Shown: positions 1-5,674 of the stretch, one piece after another
How the letters are laid out: each line of letters begins with the position of its first letter
Numbering within the stretch: the stretch's first letter is position 1
Assembly: GCA_011391295.1 (NCBI GenBank)
Contig: JAABQT010000123.1
Span: 1-5,674 of the forward strand
Length of the DNA stretch: 5,674 nt
DNA from: Betaproteobacteria bacterium
GTDB lineage: Bacteria; Pseudomonadota; Gammaproteobacteria; Burkholderiales; SG8-39
Direction: 5' to 3'
Program-made: the position numbers and the translations under genes
Notes under the pieces: generated by a model
What the model was told of the DNA's origin: nothing
The model's input: only the letters and a program-made list of their open reading frames with translations
Databases searched by the model: none

Positions 1-11
1 GTGAAACCTAA
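1..11 (-). mobile_element. start of a further gene cassette (partial)
   Basis: Reading the minus strand, the bases after the inferred crossover point (after G12) are TTAGGTTTCAC. They complete a GTTRRRY box and, by cassette logic, belong to whatever cassette follows. Nothing else of it lies in the window. A second cassette-like unit here would show that the array continues to the left; the same junction could also be the array's end. Confidence 0.4.
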
Positions 12-69
12 CGTCCCGGCTAACGCGCCGCCCGCTTGCGGGCGGTCGCAGTTGAGCCGATGGTTAGAC
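6..69 (-). other. attC site ending the toxin-antitoxin cassette
   Basis: On the minus strand the site runs from GTCTAAC (69 to 63, perfect RYYYAAC) to GTTAGGT (12 to 6, perfect GTTRRRY), 64 bases in all. On the plus strand, which is the attC bottom strand, 17-35 pairs with 38-59 as blocks of 5, 3, 3 and 8 bp around a two-base TT tip. T46, A50 and G54 are left unpaired. Extrahelical T and G on the L'' side of the bottom strand are a known hallmark of attC sites and set the orientation used by integron integrases. A terminator hairpin is less likely because of the conserved boxes and bulges, and there is no U-run. Confidence 0.85.
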
Positions 70-343
70 GTGACCTTTTCTCGTGCAGGCGCCCCGACAC
101 GTATTTGTGAAGCACGCTGGCAATCAGCGTTTGATAAGGAACACCCTCTTCATACGCCCGGGCCTGAATGTCCATGAGATCGGCCGCAGACAGACGAATG
201 TTCACGCGTCGGCTCTTTACAAAGGTCGCACGTGCAGCTTCGCGGAACGCGGCGAGCTGTGCCTTTGTGGGACGCACCGAAACCAATGTGCCCTTTTCGT
301 AGGCTGCCAGCATTTCTCGTTCGTAACGGTCAAGACTTTTCAT
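20..343 (-). CDS. CopG/BrnA-like antitoxin of a type II toxin-antitoxin pair
   Basis: The 107-residue protein probably neutralises the toxin encoded just upstream and represses the shared promoter; this is inferred from the family and the pairing. It has an N-terminal helical stretch (about 1-45), then RRVNIRLSAADLMDIQARA (45-63), which looks like the strand-helix of a ribbon-helix-helix DNA-binding fold. The segment EEGVPYQTLIASVLHKYVSG (65-84) is a motif I recall from CopG-type antitoxins paired with BrnT-like toxins. The ATG start overlaps the toxin end by 14 bases and has a GGAAG ribosome site about 7 bases upstream. The last 16 residues (92-107, basic) are encoded by the attC site, and the stop codon lies inside it. 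The RHH assignment is from motif recognition only. Confidence 0.8.
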   Translation of the reverse strand: MKSLDRYEREMLAAYEKGTLVSVRPTKAQLAAFREAARATFVKSRRVNIRLSAADLMDIQARAYEEGVPYQTLIASVLHKYVSGRLHEKRSRLTIGSTATARKRAAR

Positions 344-623
344 CTGGATCTTCCATTTCCAAATAGTCGCGCGTTGCCTTCCGGCTCGGAATGACGGTCT
401 TTAGGAAGCAGTGTTCTTCCTCCTCGACCGATGGAACGAGGAACACATACTCCCGATAGACCACGACCAGCACTACCTGACCCGGATAACGCCTTTGGTT
501 CGGATGGACCAGGATGTCCTTGAGCCCACCTTCCTCCACTGCGAGAACGATCTCCTCGAAAGAGATGCCGCGCGCCGACTTCAGGCGCTCGTTCTTATCC
601 GGGTCCCACCGGAACGGCTTCAC
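330..623 (-). CDS. BrnT-like toxin of a type II toxin-antitoxin pair
   Basis: The 97-residue protein resembles the BrnT family, RelE-fold ribonucleases that cut mRNA and arrest growth until bound by their antitoxin. Visible family marks are FRWDPDKN (4-11), RGISFEE (18-24), a central pair of beta-like strands (VVLVVVYREYVFLVP, 50-64) and the C-terminal IPSRKATRDYL (78-88). The start is GTG, chosen because the WDPxKN motif must follow closely; no Shine-Dalgarno sequence fits, and a promoter ends only 6 bases upstream, so the message may be leaderless. Toxin-before-antitoxin order matches brnT-brnA. Catalytic residues were not assigned, and toxicity is inferred. Confidence 0.82.
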   Translation of the reverse strand: MKPFRWDPDKNERLKSARGISFEEIVLAVEEGGLKDILVHPNQRRYPGQVVLVVVYREYVFLVPSVEEEEHCFLKTVIPSRKATRDYLEMEDPDEKS

Positions 624-629
624 GCCGGG

Positions 630-658
630 AGTGTACTCGGGCGTGTGCCTTTTGTCAT
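630..658 (-). promoter_or_regulatory. sigma-70-type promoter of the toxin-antitoxin cassette
   Basis: On the minus strand, ATGACA (658 to 653, 5 of 6 to TTGACA) is followed after exactly 17 bases by TACACT (635 to 630, 4 of 6 to TATAAT). Both lie between the attC of the preceding cassette and the toxin start. Transcription would begin near 623-624, at or beside the GTG start codon. I see no clear operator palindrome, although autoregulation by the antitoxin would be usual. Confidence 0.55.
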
Positions 659-684
659 CAGGCGGCCAGGTGGCGGGTGGTCAC

Positions 685-754
685 GGCAAACGCCGCGGTT
701 CAGCGGCGGTCCCGCGCGCAGCGCGGGACCGTCCGCTGGAACCGCTGGTTGGGC
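685..754 (-). other. attC site ending the thioesterase cassette
   Basis: On the minus strand the site runs from GCCCAAC (754 to 748, perfect RYYYAAC) to GTTTGCC (691 to 685, which keeps the key GTT). It is 70 bases long. On the plus strand, 695-717 pairs with 721-745 as blocks of 7, 5 and 11 bp around a GCA tip, leaving only T732 and G738 (or G739) unpaired. That is the textbook attC pattern of one extrahelical T and one extrahelical G on the bottom strand. It begins four bases after the thioesterase stop codon, the usual gene-to-attC packing. The imperfect right box belongs to the next cassette. Confidence 0.9.
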
Positions 755-1211
755 GTCTTCAAAACGCGAACTCCAGGCTTGCGTGAGCGACGAGATCTCC
801 CGACGCGGTGAAGGATACGCGGCACTCCGCAAACGCGGATGTCTTGCCGAAGCGAAGCACCTTTGCTTCCACAAGCATGTCTCCGTTCGCTGCAGGTCGG
901 AGGAAATGCGTGTGTTGGTAAGTCGTACCCCTTGGGGCTCGATCCGTCGTTGCCATGGCCAGCGTTGTCACTGTGTCGATCGCGGCCATGATCGTCTGTC
1001 CGCAAACGGCGCCGTTCGCCCACTGGCAGTCCTTGGTCTGTGGCAACACCGCCGACGCGGTTCCTTCACCTACTTGCAAATCGCGGAGGCCCATCGCCTT
1101 CACCCATGGGGCGAAGACCCAATCAAAGAAGACCTGGAGGTTGTCGGGCGTTACGCGGTGATGTTCGCGGAGAGTGGTCATCTACGAGACTCTCGAATTA
1201 AAGACGCCCAA
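691..1211 (-). mobile_element. integron gene cassette carrying a thioesterase
   Basis: This unit of 521 bases starts after G1212 and ends at G691 on the minus strand. It contains one gene and one attC. Its start, GTTGGGCGTCTT (1212 to 1201), is the exact reverse complement of AAGACGCCCAAC (759 to 748), a 12-of-12 match. This is expected because both boxes formed one attC in the circular cassette. The junction upstream is not a recognisable attC, so how the cassette was joined on that side is unclear. Confidence 0.8.
759..1181 (-). CDS. PaaI-like hotdog-fold thioesterase
   Basis: The 140-residue protein fits the single hotdog domain of the PaaI/4HBT thioesterases, cytoplasmic enzymes that hydrolyse acyl-CoA or similar thioesters, usually as tetramers. 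The N-terminal helical part (about 10-32) is followed by NGAVCGQTIMAAIDTVTTLA (56-75). This corresponds to the family's central helix, with N56, G57 and D69 as likely active-site positions. Strands follow: GTTYQHTHFLRPA (85-97), DMLVEAKVLRFGKTSAFAECRVSF (101-124) and DLVAHASLEFAF (129-140). An in-frame TAG directly precedes the ATG, so no upstream start is possible. The substrate cannot be named. As the only gene of an integron cassette it is accessory, and its host benefit is unknown. Confidence 0.8.
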   Translation of the reverse strand: MTTLREHHRVTPDNLQVFFDWVFAPWVKAMGLRDLQVGEGTASAVLPQTKDCQWANGAVCGQTIMAAIDTVTTLAMATTDRAPRGTTYQHTHFLRPAANGDMLVEAKVLRFGKTSAFAECRVSFTASGDLVAHASLEFAF

Positions 1212-1224
1212 CTTATTGATTGAA
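1197..1224 (-). promoter_or_regulatory. weak candidate promoter for the thioesterase
   Basis: On the minus strand, TTCAAT (1224 to 1219, 3 of 6 to TTGACA) and TTTAAT (1202 to 1197, 5 of 6 to TATAAT) are 16 bases apart, giving a start near 1190. The -35 part would lie outside the cassette and the -10 part inside, so the promoter would exist only at this junction. The -35 match is poor in an AT-rich stretch, so this is tentative. Confidence 0.25.
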
Positions 1225-1225
1225 C

Positions 1226-1330
1226 AGCATGCGAATCATGCTAGAAGCATCTATAGGTAGATGCAACCATCTACTAATAGATGGCGCCATATGCCGGCAT
1301 ATATCTACCGGTAGATACTTAGCCGAGGCT
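1226..1330. repeat. array of perfect palindromes, possible operator array
   Basis: This region has no gene and holds consecutive inverted repeats. They are AGCATG-N5-CATGCT (1226-1242), GCATCTA-TAGG-TAGATGC (1247-1264), CCATCTA-CTAA-TAGATGG (1267-1284), ATGGCGCCAT (1281-1290), ATATGCCGGCATAT (1289-1302), TATCTACCGGTAGATA (1302-1317) and AGCC-GA-GGCT (1321-1330). Three share ATCTA-N4-TAGAT. Centres at 1255.5, 1275.5 and 1295.5 are exactly 20 bp apart; ATGGCGCCAT falls midway at 1285.5. The array lies upstream of the thioesterase and downstream of the amidase. A regulator-binding array is the simplest reading; a chain of hairpins in the amidase transcript is the alternative. No U-run supports a classical terminator. 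Confidence 0.8.
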
Positions 1331-1345
1331 TCGTTTTACCGCTGC

Positions 1346-1352
1346 GTCTAAC
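1346..1352 (-). other. candidate isolated integron core box GTTAGAC
   Basis: GTTAGAC on the minus strand is a perfect GTTRRRY box with the usual preceding C. It lies 8 bases after the amidase stop, in the same orientation as the thioesterase cassette start, exactly 140 bases away. No RYYYAAC partner or attC-like fold accompanies it. It may mark the edge of inserted DNA or a secondary integration site, or be chance: a 7-base degenerate motif is common. Confidence 0.3.
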
Positions 1353-1360
1353 GCAATGCC

Positions 1361-2760
1361 CTAGGCCACCAGCGGCGGACGCCGCTTCCAGACTTCAGTC
1401 GCTTGCTCGAAGGCGTGCGCGAGCTGCAGCACGCCGAAGTCGTCGCGGTAGCGCCCGACGATCTGCAGTCCCACGGGCAGTCCGCCGGGCGTGAAGCCCG
1501 CCGGCACCGAAATCGCCGGATGGCTGGTGATGGTGATGTAGTAGCAGCTCTTCATCCAGTCGAGGTAGTTGCCGAGCTTCACGCCGGCGATCTCGGTCGG
1601 GTACTCGGTGTCCACCGGAAAGGGTGGCAGCTGGTTGACCGGTGCGAGCAGGAATTCGTGCGTTTCGAGGAAGCTGCGCATGCGCTGGTAGAGCTCGGTG
1701 CGCAGGCCTTCGGCGCGCGCGATTTTAGCGCCATCGAGCGCGAGGCCCTGTTCGATGTTCCAGATCACCGTGTCCTTCAGCTCGGCGCGGTGCGACTTCA
1801 GCAGCGGTGCATAGCGCTGCGCGAAGGAGATCGCGCGCAGCGTCTCGAAGGCCTCGGTGGCGCCGGAGAAATCCGGGCAGGCCTCCTCGACGATGCAGCC
1901 CAGCGACTCGAACACCTTGCGCTGCGCTTCCAGCACGCGCGTGACCGCCGGCTCCACCGGCAGCCCGCCGAAGTCGCGCGTCCAGGCGACGCGCACTTTC
2001 TTGAAATTCCGCTTCAGGGATTTCGCAAAGACGCTTCCCGGCTCGCTGATCGACAGCGGCGCGCGCCGGTCCGGCCCGGCCATGGCCGAGAGCAGGAAAG
2101 CCGCGTCCTCCACCGTGCGCGCGAGGGGACCGATCACCGGCTGTGAGTCCCAGGCGTTGGCCGCCGGATAGGAAGGCACGCGTCCCGGCGTGGGGCGAAA
2201 TCCAACCACGTTGCAGTAGTTGCCGGGATTGCGCAGGCTTGCGGCGAGATCCGACCCGTCCGCAAACGGCAGCATGCCGCAGGCGAGCGCCGCTGCCGCG
2301 CCTCCGGAAGAACCCCCGGGCGTCTTCGAGAGGTCGTAGGGGTTGCGCGTGGCGCCGAACACCTTGTTGAAGGTGTTGCTGCCGGCGCCGAATTCCGGCG
2401 TGTTGGTCTTGCCCAGCGTAATCGCGCCGGCGGCCTTGAGGCGCTCGACGATCAGCGCGTCCTCGGCCGGCACGTGGTCCTTGTAGACCAGCGAGCCGAG
2501 CGTGGTGCGGATGCCCTTGGTCGCGACGAGGTCCTTGTAGGCGATGGGCAGGCCGGCAAGCGGGCCGGACGAAGTCCTTTTCCGGTCGAGCGCCCTGGCC
2601 TGCGCGAGCGCCTGCTCCGGCAGGAAGGTGACGATGGCGTTGACCTTGGGGTTCACGCGCTCGACCTGCGCGATGAAGGCGCGCATCACCTCGGTCGCCG
2701 AGATCTTGCGGGTGCGCAGCAGGCGGGCCAGTTTCCTGGCGGAAGCGAAGCACAGGTCCA

Positions 2761-2761
<1 letters not shown>
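1361..2761 (-). CDS. amidase-signature family hydrolase
   Basis: The 466-residue protein is a cytoplasmic amidase-signature enzyme that hydrolyses C-N amide bonds with a Lys-Ser-Ser triad. The triad reads K76 (in LPIAYKD), S151 (in TPGGSSGG) and S175 (in DLAASLRNP). The 75- and 24-residue spacings equal those of fatty acid amide hydrolase (K142, S217, S241). The usual GGS before the nucleophile is AAS here. C-terminal marks include SHPAISVPAGF and GLPVGLQIVG. Full family length. The ATG shares one base with the rng stop (TGATG), so translation is probably coupled; the reading frame is open far upstream, but that part overlaps rng and is spurious. No gatB or gatC nearby, so a GatA role is unlikely. 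Substrate unknown. Confidence 0.88.
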
Positions 2762-4195
<1,434 letters not shown>

Positions 4196-4218
<23 letters not shown>

Positions 4219-4834
4219 GCCAGGTTCCCATGCGCTGCAGCAACTGGGCGGTTTCGTACAACGGCAGGCCGACGATGCCGGACTGGCTGCCGCGGATCTC
4301 GCTGACGAACAGCGCCGCGCGACCCTGGATCGCATAGGCGCCCGCCTTGTCGTCGCACTCGCCGGTGGCGACGTATTCCTGGATCTCCTCGGGCGCCAGG
4401 TCGCGAAACTGCACGTCGGACACCGACAGCGCCGTTTCCACCTCGTCTTCGTACTGCACCACCACCGCGGTGAGCACCTCGTGGCGCTTGCCCGAGAGCG
4501 CGGTGAGCATGGCGATGGCGTCGGCACGGTCGAGCGGCTTGCCGAAGATGCGACCCTCGAGCGCCACGGAGGTATCGGCGGCGAGCACCGGGTGGCGCGG
4601 CAGGTTGCGCTCCAGCATGCGCCGCCATCCGGCTCCGGCTTTGGCGCGCGCCACGCGCAGCACGTAATCGCGCGGCGCCTCCCCCGGCTGGGGCTCCTCG
4701 TCCACGTCCGGCGCCGCGTCGGCGCGGTTGCGGAACAGCAGCAGGTGGAATTTGACGCCGATATGGCCGAGCAATTCCCGCCGGCGCGGGCTGCGCGAGG
4801 CTAGATAGATGCTGCGATCAAGCGGTTGTGCCAT
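4196..4834 (-). CDS. maf: Maf-type nucleoside triphosphate pyrophosphatase
   Basis: The 212-residue protein hydrolyses non-canonical or surplus nucleoside triphosphates (dTTP, UTP and modified forms in the YhdE group) to monophosphates in the cytoplasm, and has been linked to septum control. Visible motifs are the N-terminal substrate loop LASRSPRRRELL (11-22), the catalytic aspartate D87 in ADTSV, GKP (98-100), DKAGAYAIQG (162-171) and GSQSGIVGLPLYET (182-195). The last two favour the YhdE-type dTTP/UTP branch over YceF. It starts with ATG 65 bases after rlmH, with no good ribosome site, and a small hairpin sits three bases upstream of the start. Length is slightly above the usual 190-200. 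Confidence 0.93.
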
Positions 4835-4837
4835 GGA

Positions 4838-4853
4838 TGCGCCGAGCGGCGCA
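4838..4853 (-). repeat. small hairpin at the maf translation start
   Basis: TGCGCCG-CT-CGGCGCA is a perfect inverted repeat (6 bp stem with a GCTC tetraloop in RNA) ending three bases before the maf ATG, where a ribosome site is expected. A second GC repeat, GGGGC-GCC-GCCCC (4882-4894), lies just after the rlmH stop. Neither is followed by a U-run, so they are not classical terminators. A role in lowering maf translation or in mRNA processing is possible. Confidence 0.45.
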
Positions 4854-4899
4854 GTTTAGCAAAGCGATAGCGGGGGTAACGGGGGCGCCGCCCCTGGTC

Positions 4900-5298
4900 C
4901 TAGCCGCGGTGATACGGGTGCCCGGTGATCAGCGCGGCCGCGCGGTACAACTGCTCGGCGAGCAGCACCTGCGCCAGCGCGTGCGGCAGCGTGAGCGAGG
5001 ACAGCCGCAGCAGCAGCGTCGCCGAGTTCCTTGTCTCTGCGTCCAGCCCGTCGGGCCCGCCGATGACGAACGCGACCGGCGCCTGCCCGCCCACCCAGCG
5101 CCCGAGCTGCGCCGCGAACTGCGCGGTGGTGAACTCGCGGCCACCCTCATCCAGGGCGACGACGCGCGCGTTGCGCGGCGCCGCCTGTGCACACTCGACG
5201 GCGTAGCCGCGGGGCATGCGACGCAGGTATTCGTCGCGCGCCTGCGCCGCCCAGCCGCGCAACCTAGCGCCGTGCGCGACGAGGTAGAGCTTTGCCAC
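4900..5298 (-). CDS. rlmH: 23S rRNA (pseudouridine1915-N3)-methyltransferase, shortened
   Basis: RlmH is a SPOUT-class methyltransferase that methylates pseudouridine 1915 in helix 69 of 23S rRNA on assembled 70S ribosomes, using S-adenosylmethionine. The N-terminus KLYLVAHG, EYLRRMP (24-29), RVVALDEGGRE (45-55), the glycine motif FVIGGPDGLD (77-86), SSLTLPHALAQVLLAEQLYRA (100-120) and the C-terminal HPYHR (127-131) are all typical. At 132 residues it is 23-24 shorter than the usual 155-156, all lost between residues about 35 and 45, where an alpha helix normally sits. The usual Trp after LYRA is Ala. The start is GTG with AGGTGA 12 bases upstream; it overlaps rsfS by 35 bases. Confidence 0.9.
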   Translation of the reverse strand: MAKLYLVAHGARLRGWAAQARDEYLRRMPRGYAVECAQAAPRNARVVALDEGGREFTTAQFAAQLGRWVGGQAPVAFVIGGPDGLDAETRNSATLLLRLSSLTLPHALAQVLLAEQLYRAAALITGHPYHRG

Positions 5299-5638
5299 GG
5301 CTCGCGAGCTTCACCTGCTTGCCACCCCAGATCTCCTCCAGGTTGTAGTAGCTGCGCACCGCGGGATGCATCACGTGCACCACGATGTCGCCGAGATCCA
5401 CCAGCACCCACTCGCCGGTCGCCTGGCCCTCGACGCCGTGCACCTGCGCCCCGAGCCCGCGCATCTTCTCCTGCACGCTGGCGGCCAGCGCCCTCACCTG
5501 CCGCCCCGAGTCCCCGCTCGCGATCACCACGCGCTCGAAGAACGGCGACAGCCGCCCGACGTTGAACACCACGATGTCATGGCCTTTCACGTCCTCCAGC
5601 GCCTCGAGCACCGCGCGTTGTTTCTTGCGGATGTCCAT
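5264..5638 (-). CDS. rsfS: ribosomal silencing factor RsfS
   Basis: The 124-residue protein binds L14 of the 50S subunit and blocks joining of the subunits, lowering translation when nutrients are short. Typical marks are GHDIVVFNVGRLSPFFERVVIASGDSGRQVRALA (19-52), GEWVLVDLGDIVVHVMHP (75-92) and the C-terminal YYNLEEIW (97-104). After W104 a basic tail of about 20 residues exceeds the 105-residue E. coli protein; its last part overlaps rlmH by 35 bases. The ATG shares one base with the nadD stop, and no separate ribosome site is seen, so translation is probably coupled to nadD. The nadD-rsfS-rlmH order is conserved in many proteobacteria. Confidence 0.95.
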   Translation of the reverse strand: MDIRKKQRAVLEALEDVKGHDIVVFNVGRLSPFFERVVIASGDSGRQVRALAASVQEKMRGLGAQVHGVEGQATGEWVLVDLGDIVVHVMHPAVRSYYNLEEIWGGKQVKLASRGKALPRRARR

Positions 5639-5674
5639 CAGAGGTACAGGCGATGCTGCCGGATGTAGGCCAGC
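5638..5674 (-). CDS. nadD: C-terminal end of nicotinate-mononucleotide adenylyltransferase (partial)
   Basis: Only the last eleven codons and the TGA are in the window, reading LAYIRQHRLYL. The YIxxHxLY ending is typical of NadD, the NAD biosynthesis enzyme that adenylates nicotinate mononucleotide, and nadD directly precedes rsfS in many proteobacteria. The stop overlaps the rsfS start by one base (TGATG). The call rests on this short tail and gene order. Confidence 0.75.
   Translation of the reverse strand, partial: LAYIRQHRLYL

Larger units (their letters stand above)
12..690 (-). mobile_element. integron gene cassette carrying a toxin-antitoxin pair
   Basis: This unit of about 679 bases is bounded by crossover points in two attC sites (after G691 and after G12, minus strand). 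It contains its own promoter, a BrnT-like toxin, an RHH-type antitoxin and a terminal attC. Its ends match as imperfect inverted repeats: GTTTGCCGTGACC at the start against GGTCACGTCTAAC before the attC stem, 11 of 13 positions. That fits a former circular cassette. Toxin-antitoxin pairs are known in chromosomal integrons, where they are thought to limit array loss; here that role is inferred. Confidence 0.8.

Noticed and set aside
411..1223. A 270-codon open frame on the plus strand
   Set aside because: It runs antisense through the toxin, the attC stem and the thioesterase and shows no recognisable domain; the minus-strand genes have clear family motifs.
1226..1330. CRISPR array
   Set aside because: There are no constant direct repeats with unique spacers; the units are short palindromes with differing flanks and no cas genes.
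1213..1339. The palindrome array as a long attC or an attI site
   Set aside because: The palindromes fold locally, not as one long stem with bulged bases. No RYYYAAC box lies on the minus strand apart from a poor GTAAAAC at 1339-1333, and no integrase gene is adjacent.
4219..4527. N-terminal extension of ribonuclease G by 103 codons
   Set aside because: It lies entirely within maf in another frame, has low-complexity content, and RNase G homologues begin at the SEEILVN segment; the GTG at 4218 gives the family length.
4835..4899. Rho-independent terminator or maf promoter between rlmH and maf
   Set aside because: The two GC hairpins are not followed by T-runs on the minus strand, and no -35/-10 pair with acceptable spacing was found.

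Overview
The window looks like a GC-rich betaproteobacterial chromosome, probably Burkholderiales or a close relative. This rests on the gene order nadD-rsfS-rlmH-maf-rng and on the protein sequences; no phylogeny could be run. Every gene I accept is on the minus strand, so transcription runs from high to low coordinates.

Right part (about 5674 to 1361): a tight housekeeping operon. It holds the last codons of nadD, rsfS (ribosomal silencing factor), rlmH (23S rRNA pseudouridine methyltransferase), maf (nucleotide pyrophosphatase), rng (ribonuclease G) and an amidase-signature hydrolase. Four of the five junctions overlap (1, 35, 23 and 1 bases), so translation is probably coupled. The exception is rlmH/maf, with a 65-base gap holding two small GC hairpins. 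RlmH is about 24 residues shorter than its family through one internal deletion.

Middle (1182 to 1360): no gene. It is AT-rich and contains a dense run of perfect palindromes (about 1226 to 1330). Three share the core ATCTA-N4-TAGAT, and three successive centres are exactly 20 bp apart. This is the least explained part of the window.

Left part (1 to 1212): two integron gene cassettes in the same orientation, each ending in a foldable attC site. The first encodes a PaaI-like hotdog thioesterase. The second encodes a BrnT-like toxin and a ribbon-helix-helix-type antitoxin, with its own promoter. Both attC sites show RYYYAAC and GTTRRRY-type boxes, a long imperfect stem, and extrahelical T and G on the bottom strand. 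The two ends of each cassette match as inverted repeats beyond the 7-bp box, as expected if each was once a circle. No integrase gene or convincing attI is visible, so this is either an integrase-less attC cluster or the edge of an array continuing beyond position 1.

Together: a core translation/RNA operon whose 3' side borders mobile cassette DNA, with a toxin-antitoxin cassette that may stabilise the array and an unusual palindrome array at the border.
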